NCBI GenBank assembly: GCA_946894095.1
Contig: OX335652.1
Coordinates: 10,067,001 to 10,131,000 of the forward strand
From: Incurvaria masculella
Lineage: Eukaryota; Arthropoda; Insecta; Lepidoptera; Incurvariidae
Length of the DNA stretch: 64,000 bases
Direction: 5' to 3'
The position numbers and the translations under genes are program-made. Position 1 is the first letter of the stretch, and every line of letters starts with the position of its first letter. The notes under the pieces were generated by a model that was not told where the DNA came from, did no database searches, and saw only the letters and a list, made by a program, of their open reading frames with translations. Shown piece by piece: positions 33,341 through 45,618 of the stretch.

Positions 33341-36035
33341 TTTTGATTTGGAGAAATTTAATTAAAGTCCAGCCTTATTCTAAGACACTAACTAATTCAT
33401 TATTCCGATACCGAAATTTTGATACTTATACTTAGGAATTTACACCTATTCTCGAATTGTTCGGAAATATGGATTTACAGTGACCATCGCCATTTGGCTT
33501 ATAACTGCATAGAGTAAGCTCGCTTGTTAGGAAATGTATTAGGCAGCTCAGCAGGTTTACACTGGTTGTGACTACACGTCTGCCTTAAAAGACAAAGAAA
33601 AAACGAAGGCATTTAATATAGTTAAATAGAACGTGAGCCGTTTTCGCCTCGCTGAATGGTCCATAGGAATTTTATGATTGTGTACGACATATGATAGCAG
33701 GTGATACCGTTAATTTTAGTATTAAAGATATAATAGTAAGAAAAACTTAATCAGATGGTAGTCTAGATTCAACTGATGACGAATAGATTTATCTTTTAAT
33801 GGCGTGATAAAGAAAGAAAGAAATAAAATTTGTTTATTAAATAAAAAAATAACAACAAAAACATAAATCGAACAACAGTAGTACATTGCACTGGTTCTGG
33901 TTGGGTGGATCAACTGGCTCAACTGGCTGGTCACCTGAAGTGTAAACCCCCAGAAAACATTGCTTCTCTAATCCACATTTACATAAACTTTTCTAAGGAC
34001 CACGGACTTAGGTCACTTACTAACTGTTTGAGAATATTATATTCCAGAGTGTAGGTTTTTACGTTATATCACGAATAGCACTCCTAATACTTAGAAACTG
34101 AGCGGCATTATGAATATTTATTTAAAATCAAACAACCAGACTAGTCAAGTAAATTAAAGTAAAGTAAAATATATATGTATGGCTGTCACTACATCAGTGC
34201 GATTCATTTGACTTAAAATCACGACTGGCACTCGTCATACCTTGATACATCTCCGCGGCAGCGTACGTTTTTCTTTATACCTATACATGCAAACAGGCAG
34301 GATAACAACCAATTGACACAGTTTACTCATTTACTCTACTGTTTCAATAAACATGAAGCTCAAAAATGTCATTAAATAGGGCACGAATCTAAACGCATCA
34401 TACATCTGTGCGAATGGAAAGACAATTATTTGACTATTTTACCCTCATTATTTCAAAACATATAATGTTTGCAAATGTCAGTGCGTACTTATAGGTTTCG
34501 ACTTATGTCATGGTTGGTGATACTCATTTTACTTCCATTCTAAACGATAACATCATTTTTTTATTATTGAATACAAAAAAACTAATAAGTCCATAGTCGA
34601 CCCCTGTACCCTTTTTTGCCAAAATAAACGAGGCGCAGGAATGTCAGGATATAGATTTTATCTTGATACCATGATTGGCACTGATTGCCCCCCTGAATTT
34701 AGCGACTACATGAGATTTTCTCAAACCGAAGATTTTTCTTCGTTTCCTTTGAGGCGGCTGACAACAGGGTTTTACCAGGCTGATGACAGGCAACCTTATA
34801 TTTTTATCAATGGCACATTTCGAGCTATCGTTCTGCACAAATTTCATCGAGAAATCAAATGAGGTAAATGACCCCATTTTTTGGCCTCATTAAACTTGGC
34901 TGACCATGGAACCTTCCAGGGTGGGGGGAGGCAACCTATGCGGGTTCTCATCTCCTAAGGCATATCTTTCACTGCATATACTTTTCTATGTGAAATCTTA
35001 TGAGATAATTTTGGGTCAAAATAGAGGTTTTAAACCCGAAAAAAAAACATGGTTTTACCAGGTTACGGAATGGCAACCTGTTATGAACCGATGTTTCCAA
35101 GTGTTTTCTTTCACTGCAATACACGTCTGTAGAGAAATCGAGTGAGGTAAGATTTTATGCAATGGGAGCTTGGTCTATCAGTCTCAATGGGAGTCACGAC
35201 AGTGACAAACTCAAAAATAATGTTTCAGAGAAACCCAAGTTACATCGAGATACGTTTATTCATTGAGATTTGTATTGTATTGTTTAAATGCAACCGAGCA
35301 ATTTTCAAAAACACACACAATATTGTAAATAAATTTATATATTTAAATATGTGTTGCGGCTTAAAATAACACATCACGTATTTGTGAAATAATTTCTTCG
35401 ATGTATGTGTCTTTAGATATCGTCTACTTGATAGGTTGAAATAACTTTCTTTGGATTTTTCTAGCCTGATTAGAATTAACATTTTAACACATTTTGTTAC
35501 GGCCCCAGTGCCAGCAGTAGATAACATTTATTACCCACTGACTCCTAGTTCTAGCGTTGTAGCTGTAGCTACATAAATTAGGGACACAGTGATGGCAAAT
35601 TGTAATGAGGCACGCAAGGTTAGGTGGCATTTCTGGCGTTCAGTAAGTATTCCTATGTAACGTCTGCGTCATAATAAAACTAATTAAGTGGTCCTTATTA
35701 TTAAGTAAGGGGGCAAAACAAAATTAATTATTATTAAACATTAACTACAAAGAACTTCGACAACCGAATAAGTACATTTGTGAATTGATGTTATAGCTAT
35801 TATTTTAAGATAAAACTGTAACTTGTCTATTTTATAAATTAGGCCAATATGAATACAGAAAGTGTTTAATAACGTTCACCCATCGACGTACAACGATGCG
35901 TTCACCGTTTCAAGTTTCAAATATCGTCAATGTATAAATCTTTGAATTTTTTTAAATGTCAACATAAATTATTACAGGTATTTTTCAAAATATTTTTTCA
36001 ATATATTTTCAACTGTGGTTTCACTTGTCTTTACA

Positions 36036-36142
36036 CATAGAAGTAATGCCCCACTTATGTTGTTATTGCACTATACTTTCTTTTGTAAATTGTTTTTTTT
36101 TTGTGGCGTAAGAAAGAATATTTAATCAATCAATCAATGAAG
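36036..36142. mobile_element. Short LINE 3' fragment with CAAT tail in segment A copy 2
   Basis: Copy 1 reads 'catagaagtgaatgcgatta' without interruption. Copy 2 has about 100 bp inserted between two GAAGT words, ending 'aatatttaatcaatcaatcaat'. A related piece in reverse orientation lies at 46745-46815 ('attgattgattgaaaattc'). Confidence 0.55.
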
Positions 36143-36390
36143 TAAATGCGATCAGCTGTTTAACGTCATTAAGCTGTGACTTTTTTTATTAAACTATCTT
36201 TAGCAGGGTAACGAGCTAATTGTATTTTATTAAGGAATATGAATGTCTCCAATATATATTTTAGCTGTATCTACTCTTCTATGAGTATTGACCAAAGAGA
36301 CGTAAGATTTTTTTCGATCTAAAAAATAGAAAATTTTGACTCTAATTGAGTTAAGATTATTGTCTCAATAAGGTGTTTGAACTTTAAATA

Positions 36391-36860
36391 TATTCTTAGA
36401 AAAATAAATATTCCTGACAAGTAAATACGTTAGCATATTCATGAGGCAATAATCCTTTCCAATGAAAGGATATGGGAAATTTTAGCAAATACCCTAAAAC
36501 ATGTGCTAGCAATTTAATTGCATTGTTCTCACATTTTATGCAACTATAACATAATTACATTAGAATATTATTATAAAAGTTTGATAAAGGCACCTTTGGA
36601 GGAACAAAGCAACATTTTATACTTGGAAGGCACATTGCATACAGAAATACAATTGAGGTAGCACTGTTATGAAGAGTTCTCCAAACTTTCAAAATTATTA
36701 TCCAAACATAACAGCTCTATACTTATATACAAGAACAATTCTGACAAAGTCTTTATAAAATACATGCAAGAAATGTACAAATGTATTACAAAATCTAGGA
36801 ATCTAAGTGTACCTACATATACATATTATTACATATTATGTATAATTATTATACAGGGTG
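36391..36860. other. Non-coding spacer
   Basis: AT-rich; nothing recognised. Confidence 0.3.
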
Positions 36861-37110
36861 TTAACGGAGTTATGGTCCAAACGTTAACCACGTGTTCGTT
36901 GGCATATTTGGAGCAAAAAAGGTAGATAACATTTTTTTGTACGACTGAAAAAAAAAATTTCATCCCCATACATTTTTGTAAATACCTACACACAAAATGT
37001 ATGGGGAAGACGATTTTTTTTCAGTCTTCAAAAAAATTTTATCTACCTTTTTTGCTCCAAATATGCCAAGGAACACGTGGTTAACGTTTGGACCATAACT
37101 CCGTTAACAC
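36861..37110. mobile_element. Palindromic MITE (TGTTAACGGAGTTATGG ends)
   Basis: The arms are about 110 bp and almost perfect: 'tgttaacggagttatggtcc' at 36861 and 'ggaccataactccgttaaca' ending at 37110, meeting near the 'cctacacacaaaa' loop at 36990. It could form a long RNA hairpin if transcribed. Non-coding. Confidence 0.8.
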
Positions 37111-37730
37111 ATTATGTAATAACATAATTGAGAAATACGAAAACTGGCGGGGTAAGTGCGCTACCCGAGCGCGAACTTAGAGCGCGTTTACACTTTCATG
37201 CATTTACTTTGTTGGAAAATGAAAATATTAAAAATAATTGAGTTGAAAGAAAAAAATCTTTCATTACTGCACTATACGATACAAATCAGGATCCTACGAT
37301 ATTAATGATCGAACCTCGGACAACCTGCATTGTAAAAAACACTAATAGTCGGATTCAGAGTGAACCGTCAAAATGTCACCTACACAGTACGGAGATAATT
37401 CGCGTAGCCTACTCTGAATACTACTGTATTGTACGCCTCGGTGTTTACTAACCGTTAAATGTCAGAGCTTAATACATTCTGGGAATATTCAGTGCCGTGA
37501 ACAACGCGCTGAGTGCGTTGTTCATGGCGCTGAATCAGACAATGATTTATATTAGTATTTTTTTTTAAACACTTATTAATCACTATATTCGAAATATTAC
37601 AAAAAATACATCATTTTTTTCTCTGGCCATTAGTATAATGTGAGGTAGCTCTTATTAGGCACATCTTTGGACTTTAGGCGAAACTAAACTAATGAAAACC
37701 TTATAACTAGGCAATGTTTTTATTTCTAAT
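37111..37730. other. 3' flank of the fucosyltransferase gene
   Basis: Minus-strand downstream region. A short hairpin 'gaacaacgc…gcgttgttc' lies at 37500-37524. No other feature. Confidence 0.35.
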
Positions 37731-38007
37731 TTATTTATTCCACCAACCCTGAAAATCGTGATAGATCGTGGTCTTTTCAACGAGAGTTTTATTGTTGAGC
37801 ATTGCACAAATGGTGCACAATTCCTTGGAGTCCACTGACAGTTCCTCTGAACCTATGGCTGCAGACTCCCTGTACCAGGCGTAGTGGTTCTTGTACCTGA
37901 AGAAGGTGTAATACTTGTTCCGGTCCTCGATAACTTTGTGCATGATCCGAGCAAGTCGCTCGGGGCCAAGCTTCCGAGCGTCTAAGTATATCCCGTCTGG
38001 CATGAAC
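37731..38007 (-). CDS. Alpha-1,3-fucosyltransferase, last coding exon
   Basis: The acceptor TCTGTTTTCAG ends at 38008, and the exon runs from 38007 to the TAA at 37733-37731. Joined to the exon ending at 44696, the split codon AG|G gives Arg and the reading frame is continuous: …NYTR-FMPDGIYLDARKLG. Exon lengths of 923 and 277 nt add to 1200 nt, a 399-residue protein. This part carries the C-terminal end of the GT10 domain (PDGIYLDARKLGPERLARIM, YFRYKNHY) and a closing CTICAML segment with two cysteines, as in insect core fucosyltransferases. An AATAAA overlaps the stop codon and another follows within 20 nt, both plausible polyadenylation signals. The frame upstream of 38007 is intronic. Confidence 0.9.
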
Positions 38008-38605
38008 CTGAAAACAGATATCATAAAGTGAGAGATGAGATGTTTACATCTACGTGCTAAGATGCAAAACAAATCTAGCGGTAGTCTACCGCATGCAATG
38101 ACGTTACCTAAAGGAATAGACATTACTTCTTAAACATATTTCTCGGACACATTTCTCCCAACAAACGGTCCCCCAACCTATTTTCCCCCAAACTTCTAGT
38201 GTTGCTACGCTCCCGCTCGTACCTACCTCTTTTATTTAAAAGTTGGCACATTATAAGTACTCTAACCTGCGCAAACTCAGACTAGGCGTGTGTTCAGACT
38301 GGCACAAAAGTTTGGTCCGAAATGCACACACGTGTCAACGCGCTCTATCTAGCTCACGCTTCTTGCGCGTTCAAAAACCTCAAATTAGTTGCCAGCGAGT
38401 ATGGAAGGACGTAAGTAGCAATCGAAATTCGTTCATGTGGCGGCAGCGCAGCGTCTATCTGTAGTTAGTTCGCTTACGAAATCAGGACGCGCAAACATCG
38501 AACGTTCGTTGCCCTAAATATCACCTGAGATATCTTGAAAGGGATCGCTTGATCTTACGTATAAATGTGCACGGTTAAACTGTTAGGTAACACAGGTCCC
38601 GTGTT

Positions 38606-38656
38606 CAAGCCGCTCTTGTGCCATCATTTTTTTATGGCACAAGAGCGGCTTTTGAA
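38606..38656. repeat. Hairpin, arms 'aagccgctcttgtgccat'
   Basis: 'aagccgctcttgtgccat' and 'atggcacaagagcggctt' are exact complements separated by an 8-bp AT-rich loop. It lies in the fucosyltransferase intron and looks like a minimal foldback repeat. Confidence 0.7.
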
Positions 38657-40743
38657 TTACAGTATCGTTAAATCACTGTGGTTGTGACGTCTACTATAGT
38701 CTATAACAGATGAAACCAGGACATGTGCGAGCGGTTAGATCATATGCTGGTTTACTCGGGGAAAGTCTGACAGTGCATCGAGTTCTTTGTGAGCAGTAGT
38801 AATCTATCAACGACTGTAAACTGTTTTGTAAGTATAAATGGGAAAACATGACAAATTGACAAACCGGGTGAAGTTTCTTGTCGGATCTTTTTCGCCAGAA
38901 GTAATCGAATCTAACGAAGGAAATCAAGAAACTGATTTGTGATGTATGTCACAGATTATGAGAACATATGCTACATTAATTAATAATGCAATGAATGTAA
39001 TCTGTTCTGAAGCTGAAACGAAACTAGTTTTAGGTTATATCGAGGGCCAGACATGGAGGTGAGTTATTTTTTCACCTCCATGGGGCCACATGGATCGAAA
39101 TATTGCGACGTGTCTTTTTATTATCACTAACGAGACTCGTACCGATTTTTATTCCAACTTGTTGTAATTCAAATCATAGCATTTCCTGGTAATGTTCAAA
39201 ATAGAGCGATCTAAAATAGCGGTATGTATCTGTGCAGCGAGTGACGACTTCGTCGTCGTGTCGTGCGTCGCCGCGTCGGCGCGTCCTCATTCGTCCGTCC
39301 TAGAGATACCTACTTCTTTTAGAATGTAAAACTTTATGATTTCTCAGGAACCGGCGACTCGAGCACCGAAGCAATCGAAGGGACTTTTGCTGACGTTGTC
39401 GCACTCAAACTTGCCGGACGTGACGTAAGTTTGAGTGAGACAGCATCAATGCGACGGGTTGCTTCCGTGCTCGAGGAAATTCATGAAATGCATTGCCACG
39501 CCACCGATTTTTCCATGGCGATTTTTGTGCCTTGGCCGAGGGACCAAAATATGCTCGAAACAGCCAAAACATACCCCAACTCGCGAAATGACACTTGTGC
39601 GATACTATACGATTTTCGGATAATGTTCAATGGGAACTACAGTCAGCATAGTCGGTTTCCAGTTGAAGATATTTCGAAAGGCACTCGACGGAACTCAACA
39701 AATGATGAATCTTATTTCTAGATTCCGTTGAAAAACTAACGAGCATTCGAATCACCTTAAAATGTTTATTTGCATTGCTCTGATAAACCATAGTGTATTT
39801 TTTAAATAAATGTTCAAGCGATGACTTTTTCTTGTCTTTAGCATGCGACATTTTTATTCACTTCCGAAAGTTAAATTAGTGAATACGTGCGAACTATTGA
39901 TAAAACACTGGTTGAAACGAGAGGGAGAGGTACATAGTTTTAGGAAATTGTAGGCTAATACCATATCCTCCTTTCTCCTTCCTTTTACTAAGTGCTGATT
40001 AGCTTAATCGGCACATAGCCTTTGACTAACGGACATTTCTTACTTGCAATCAAAACATTACAAGATAATCAGCACATAATCAATACAACGTATAAACTTG
40101 ATCTTGAGACAAGCTTTTATATCACAAAATTATATAAATTGATAGGTTTCATTTAATTTAAGTTTAATATCTTCTTTTTAGAGTATTTAAATAAAACCTT
40201 TTTTTATATGTTTTACTTGTTTTAAGTTTATTTAAGCTGTCGAAACGTTTTGAATATTTTTATTCTAATTTTTCAAACTATCTACCCTTTCGGATGAATG
40301 CAATAATAGGCGTTATAAGCTTGAATGTGTCTTTCTTCTGGTGAGATACGTGTTTAGTAATTAATTAAGTACGTACGATCAAAAAGAAATGTTATCTAAG
40401 CCAGCTTATATTTCCATGCAGGATATAATAGCATTCACTGCCGTAACTTCGGCACCGTAATATTCGAAGATTATTAAAAACTAAAGTCGACGAAAAGTTA
40501 ATACAGAAAAATATCACGTAATTTTAGTGTGTGTATTACCTACCTCAATACTCATTTCCCATGCCTACGGCAGAAGTAGCTGCTGTTACAATCTGTATAT
40601 CTGACAAAAGGTTATCGGTTTCATGTTACTTTTTACCTTTTCGTGCATTATTAAGAGAGGCTACCATATACCTGGCATGAGCGCGCTGTGCTTACAAGAA
40701 GAACAAAGTGTGAGAGTGAGACGTCAACTCAAGTAACACTACC

Positions 40744-41260
40744 GTGGGTTGGAGAGAGACAGATCATACTTACTCCATGAGACCACTTTTCAAGTCGTTA
40801 CGGAGTATGGTGATCGAACTAGCAATGGAAAGTCTGTCAATGAATATGTCGAAAAACAAGATAGTAACAAATGAAATACCACGCGATATTACGAAAGCAT
40901 ATGAAAATATTGAATATGCAAATGAATTTAAATATTTAAGACAGCTAGTATCATTCGGAAATAATACAGAAAAAGAAGATAGAAAGAAGGATAACTCTAT
41001 CCTGAAGAAAATATTGAGGATTAAAAGAAATATTTAAAAATAACGATAAGAATATAAATAATAATAAAAAAGAACGAATAATAACAAATTGACAAAACCT
41101 CTAACAGAATGGGTACCAAGAGACAGGAAATATGGGGCTGGCTTAGACAATTGTTGCTTAAGCCCCAAACAAATCAATAGAAAAAAAAGAGACAGGAAAA
41201 GGAAAAAAGGAAGATCAAATAAAAGGTGGAGAAATATTTTACTGAGATAAATAGTCGTAA
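40744..41260 (+). pseudogene. RTE-like LINE reverse transcriptase C-terminal fragment
   Basis: A 97-codon frame reads LNMSKNKIVTNE (usual 'GLKMNMxKTKVM'), ENIEYANEFKYLRQLVSF (usual 'EEYxYLGQxIS'), then DRKKDNSILKKILRIKR. The following plus-strand text gives TEWVPRDRKYG and RKKGRSNKRWRNIL, the usual 'WxPRDxKRxxGRPxxRW' tail. Stop codons interrupt. This is the 3' end of an RTE-clade LINE, lying antisense in the fucosyltransferase intron. Confidence 0.8.
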
Positions 41261-41735
41261 CAGAAACAAAGATTAACGAAAAGTTGACGTGACGTCACTT
41301 TGCATTACTTTGAAATGTCATCCATACAAAATGTGTCAAAGTGACGTCACAAAGTACTACTTTTCGTTAGTCTTAGGCTGAGATAAATAGTCGTAACAGA
41401 AACTAAGACTAACGAAAAGTAGTACTTTGTGACGTCAATTTGCATTACTTTGCGATTTCGTCCATACAAAATGTGTCAAAGTGACGTCACAAAGTACTAC
41501 TTTTCGTTAGTCTTAGTTTCTGTTACGACTATTTATCTCAGCCTTAGTTTCGGTTACGACTACTTATCTCAGCCTAAGACTAACGTAGTGTACTAGTACT
41601 ACTTAGTAGTACTTTGTGACGTCAATTTGCATTAATTTGAGATTTTGTCCATAGAAAATGTGTCAAAGTGACGTCACAAAGTACTACTTTTCGATAGTCT
41701 TAGTTTATGTTACGTCTATTTATCTGAGCCTGTCT
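41246..41735. mobile_element. Three tandem palindromic MITE units in the intron
   Basis: Each unit of about 160-190 bp runs from 'ctgagataaatagtcgtaac' through 'actaacgaaaagtagtactt' and 'gtgacgtca' to a central 'ttgcattactttg…ccatac' and back in inverted order ('cttttcgttagtcttag', 'gttacgactatttatctcag'). Units begin near 41246, 41390 and 41575; the last is most degenerate. TGACGTCA (a CRE-like octamer) occurs repeatedly as part of the arms. Probably insertion of the element into itself or tandem amplification. Confidence 0.75.
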
Positions 41736-42299
41736 GTCTTTATATAAGTCTCACTATTCCCAGCGACACAATTATCTCTCCTACTGGCTCGTTACAGTTC
41801 AAATTGCCTTGACCTGAAGGTGAGCAACGTATGATAATTTTGATTATTATTTTATTGTGGCTTTATGCATTGAAAAAAGGTGACGAAATTATCTGTACGG
41901 GCACATTGTCATTCCGTGTTGGTTCCGGCATGTAAAATAATACATTTTGACCGATTGCATTTCTGTGAGTACTCCAAAGGTGACTTTTTGTTTTTTTTTA
42001 TGCGACCTGACGTGGATGGCTAATACCACGCAACTACCGTAATGATATTAGCCCAATACACCACATTCCCGAAGGAATTAGGTGCCATGCCAGGACCTTC
42101 CCTTTATGAGCACGGCTACATCGAACAGGATGGAAAACACGGACAATTTTTCACTGCCGCTTCGACCATCTTTTCATCCAATGCGATGGTACCGACCCGA
42201 CAGGCTTAAACCCTACCACCTAGTAGGGGAAGGGGACCTACAGCTTTACATGGATTCCGAACCATGGAGCAGCTCGCATTCGTGACTAAATGCACTTAT

Positions 42300-42400
42300 C
42301 AAACTTGAAAAGAGAAAGACAGTGGTGCATGTCGGAATTGAACCCAGGTCTCTGGTACGCTAGGTCAGTCGTCGTTTCCCGCTGGGATTGCACGTAAAAC
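42300..42400 (-). mobile_element. Possible tRNA-derived SINE segment
   Basis: On the minus strand 'gacctgggttcaattccgac' contains a good RNA polymerase III B box (GGTTCAATTCC) with a 'CGTACCAGAGACC' context typical of SINE heads. A full cloverleaf cannot be formed, so I do not call a tRNA gene. Confidence 0.4.
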
Positions 42401-44695
42401 TGTGTAGGTCTGCTTCCTTACTGGGATGGGTTTTATTCCGCCCGGGTTCGCACCATCGTTTTCAATGAACGACGGATGTAGCGGCAATTAAAATTTTCCA
42501 TCTATTTCCATGTAGCCGTGCTCAAGGAAGTTCCTGGTATGACCATGTGGTGTGTTGAGTATCTGAATATCATGACAGTAGTAGGTGCGGAATCAGTCAT
42601 TTATGTCCGGTCACGTAAAAAAACGCAGAAATATAGGTACCTTATTGTCAGCCCATTATAACTTCTATAAAGTTCAAAGTAGCCGAGCAATACAAGGAAA
42701 GTCCTGGCATAGCACCTAGTTCCGATTTGGCTTATATCATGACAGTTGGTTTGTTATTAGCTATCCATGTCCAGTTACATAAAAAATGGGATGCATTTTT
42801 TTTTTCAGGATCTACGTGAAAACTTATTGAACTTACGTAATTTAATTGAATCTGGTGACCCGACCGTACCCAGAGTTTTATTTTATTTTATTTATTTGGT
42901 ATAACAAACAGTAATGCAAAAAAAATAAAATTGAAAAAACTGAGACAATAACTAAATACATTCCCAGCACGTGAAAATAATACAAAAAGTCGACTTATAG
43001 CAAAATAGAGAAACCAGAGAGTAAATTAAGTGATTAACATGAACATTATCTAAGGAAACACAATAGCATTAAAAAGTATTTATATCTGTAACTAGCTTAC
43101 AACATATAACACTAGAAACATAAGCACAAAAAATTTGAATTAAATTTGCACTAAAAATTAAAAATCAAAATCAAAAATTCAGTTGCTACACTATCAAACG
43201 GCAAGGCGTCGTGGTCGCGCCTACAAATTATGTTCGCCTTCGGGTAAAATCTATGTGTAATATTAGCACGAACCATATCGAGTTGAGTAACAACCTTCTA
43301 AGGCTACAGAGAGACATTGCGCACAGACAAATGCCACTTTATCAGCGTACGTGCAGTTATCAATGGTTCGCCGTTGGTTTTATTTGTTCTAGCAATGCTT
43401 GCTCACCTATGTCGTTTATTACTAGGTTACTCCGCCGGCACAAGTATCTCTGACATCGTAGGCGGGGTGGTCTTCTGAGCCTCTATTACAAGTTACAAAT
43501 CACTTATCGAAAAATCGCTAAGATCATCGATGTCGCAGGTTTACTTATTTGAATAGAGCAGCGATTTGAAGGATACACTAAATCACACGTCCTCGGATAT
43601 TTATATTTGTATAGAATAATGAAATAATATAAATGTGTTGAACGTGTTTTAAACTGTTTGAGCACATAAATATTATGTACCGTTAGATGGCGCTAAAAAA
43701 ACCAGCGGCATCTTTTGGTATACAATTTCCAATGGCTATGCAACAAATCAACTAGCCTGGAATTGATTTGGCCACAACTAATGTGGCTCAATAACGATTT
43801 ATGATTGAATATAAAAAAGAATGCCTCAAAGGCAATTACTGCTTCTGTAGAATTTACAAGAAACTTGTTATTTTGCCATAGCTTTCCTCGCATAAATAAT
43901 TTCTAAACATGAGAACGCCATTATGCTTTTACATGTTTTTTGAAAATTTTGATCCAATAAAAAGATACGGACATAGAATCAAGCTTTCTCAAGTTATTAA
44001 TTTGTATTTATTAAATTCTGACAACATTTAGGGGTAGGGAAGGGAAGGGTCCGTTAGGGGCTTGAAGACGATTTCGCTAGTTTCATGGCAGTCGCCATGC
44101 AAAATTGTGTCTTGGTCAATGGACAAAGAATGCATTAAGTGCGTGAAATTTTCAAATATATTATATATGCGCTGCCTTCACCACAGCCTTACACAATAAC
44201 TAAGCACTGATTATGCCCAACATTTATGGATTAAACATTTTTGTGGTATGTTTGCTAAAACACTTTTAATAGCCCATGTGCAAAAACATGAAACATAACA
44301 AGACATGCACGGTCGAAAGCATATTTTATTGTATATGTTTTCATCTTCTGTGCAAGGAGAAATTTAGGTTCTGAATACTTAAATTATGTTAAATCCAATA
44401 AGATGGTTTTAAATTGATTTGGCATGCTTATGTACACACTAATAATTGAATGGTATAAATATCAGAAAGAAAAGTGAAAGCGTGCTTAAAATGTACCAAA
44501 ATTTGATTAAATTTTACAATCCTGATATTAGCTGCCATTTATCGAAAACTTATCATTAAAACTATATTTGATAACTAGAACAGAACCTTAAATTATGTAA
44601 ATATGATTTCGATTGTGGGTACCGCGAACAATTCACACCATATTTTTCAAACGAGTTTATAGACCATTAAATTATAAATTGTTATTCAGATATAC

Positions 44696-45618
44696 CTGGT
44701 GTAGTTCGCTCCCCCAAAAACCACAGGCACAGTGTTGTGCTGTAGAGCATGGTACAGCTTCTCTGTCACGTAATCTTCACTGAAGGAATTTTCAAACGAG
44801 AAATAGAAGTAGTAGTCCTGTTCAAGTTTCTTAAGGCAAGCATCCATGCTGTTTCTAGGACAGTCGTACGGACCACACCTGCCGTACACGTCTACTGTAA
44901 GTCCATAAGAGTTTAAGTGTTCCTCCACCTCCTTCACAAATCGCTCTCGACCGTTATTCGATTGACAGTTCGACACGAACCAAGCGGCAGCTTTGCTCTT
45001 TGATTTAAGCTTCGCTTTGAGGTCTTCTCCGATAGGATTAATTTCTGGAAGCCAATGCATGTTGATTTTAGGGCCGACGACTGTACCATTTCGGTCATGG
45101 ACCCAAATGTATCCGAAGTATGCGTCCGAGTTAAGCTTGTAAGTCCAGGTCCAGTTGAAGAAATTGTCGAATTTTGAGTCTACTGGGTAGTTAGAAGCCG
45201 ACTCGAGCGCAAAAAATATGTACTTTTGACGAGGCGACCGTGTTTGGGGCAGATCTTCAATACCCATCTTGCCTACTTCACGACCATCAAATATGATTGC
45301 ATCAAACGCATTGTGGCTTCCCCCTCTAAACGATCGACGTGTCGTCACATAGCAGTTGTCTATGGGGCAATGATTTTCTATAAAGCTTCTCCTTCCCGGC
45401 GCCATTAACCAAAAGGGCCAATTGACTTTACCATTCCATAGTAAAATATATTTCAGGGCCGTTTGGTCCAATTTTACAGAGGTAATATTATCTAGATATG
45501 CCCCGCCTGGATATCCATCGTTGGCAAATGTACGTCTTTCAGAGAGCATCATGGTCATGACTAGAATTAGAAATGACATTGACAGAACGGAGTAAAAATA
45601 TAACCGCAACTTAGGCAT
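44696..45618 (-). CDS. Alpha-1,3-fucosyltransferase, first coding exon (GT10 family)
   Basis: The ATG at 45618 starts a type II Golgi membrane protein: short cytosolic tail, membrane anchor at about residues 5-24 (LRLYFYSVLSMSFLILVMTM), stem, then the catalytic domain. Landmarks: KYILLWNGKVNWPFW (55-70), CPIDNCYVT (84-92), FDAIIFDGREVG (105-116), KYIFFALESASNYP (132-145), FFNWTWTYKLNSDAYFGYIW (153-172) and the GT10 signature FYFSFENSFSEDYVTEKLYHALQ…VPVVFGG (271-303) with the donor-binding Glu, Asn and Lys in place. Potential N-glycosylation sites at Asn 44, 155, 177 and 305. It should transfer fucose from GDP-fucose onto N-glycan GlcNAc in the Golgi. The donor ACCAG|GTATAT ends the exon at 44696. 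Intact; about 399 residues, slightly short for a FucTA. Confidence 0.92.

Larger units (their letters stand above)
28267..35177. mobile_element. Giant 6.9-kb foldback transposon
   Basis: 6911 bp bounded by TAGACCAAGCTCCC and its reverse complement GGGAGCTTGGTCTA, flanked by TCA on both sides (28264-28266, 35178-35180); copy 1 of segment A has a single TCA at 6147-6149. Left arm 28267-31885 and right arm 32139-35177 are inverted copies along their whole length, separated by a spacer of about 253 bp. The outer 550 bp of each arm contain about three degenerate subrepeats ('ttacctca…gatttctc', 'gcagtgaaag', 'aggttgcc', 'cctggtaaaacc'). Both arms carry the same RTE-like LINE fragment. No transposase for the foldback itself was found. 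A 3-bp duplication is compatible with several DNA-transposon superfamilies. Confidence 0.85.
28085..36390 (+). repeat. Duplicated segment A, copy 2, split by the 6.9-kb palindrome
   Basis: The parts 28085-28266 and 35178-36390 together equal copy 1 (5920-7722), in the same orientation about 29 kb away. Copy 2 lacks the ACGTATAAT element (a single CCTATTAA), the LINE tail and the BEL LTR seen in copy 1, and copy 1 lacks the palindrome, so each serves as the other's empty-site control. Copy 2 also lacks about 40 bp present in copy 1 near 6100-6143. Confidence 0.8.
38008..44695 (-). other. 6.7-kb intron of the fucosyltransferase gene
   Basis: Starts GTATAT and ends TTTTCAG in the minus sense. 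It contains a 17-bp-arm hairpin (38609-38653), an RTE-like LINE fragment (40744-41260), a triple palindromic MITE (41246-41740), a possible tRNA-derived repeat (42300-42400) and LINE 3'-end-like sequence (42870-43200). The frames at 38243-38464, 38694-38927, 39431-39721, 43211-43453 and 43693-43893 show no domain and are taken as non-coding. Confidence 0.8.

Noticed and set aside
28267..35177. Assembly artefact from an inverted join
   Set aside because: The arms differ by many small changes plus two independent insertions with target duplications, and the outer flanks match a single continuous segment elsewhere. Not fully excluded without reads.
39431..39721. 96-codon frame in the fucosyltransferase intron as a nested gene
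   Set aside because: No recognised domain; overlapping frame also open; composition like surrounding intron.
42300..42400. tRNA gene
   Set aside because: A B box is present but no cloverleaf with acceptor stem can be formed.
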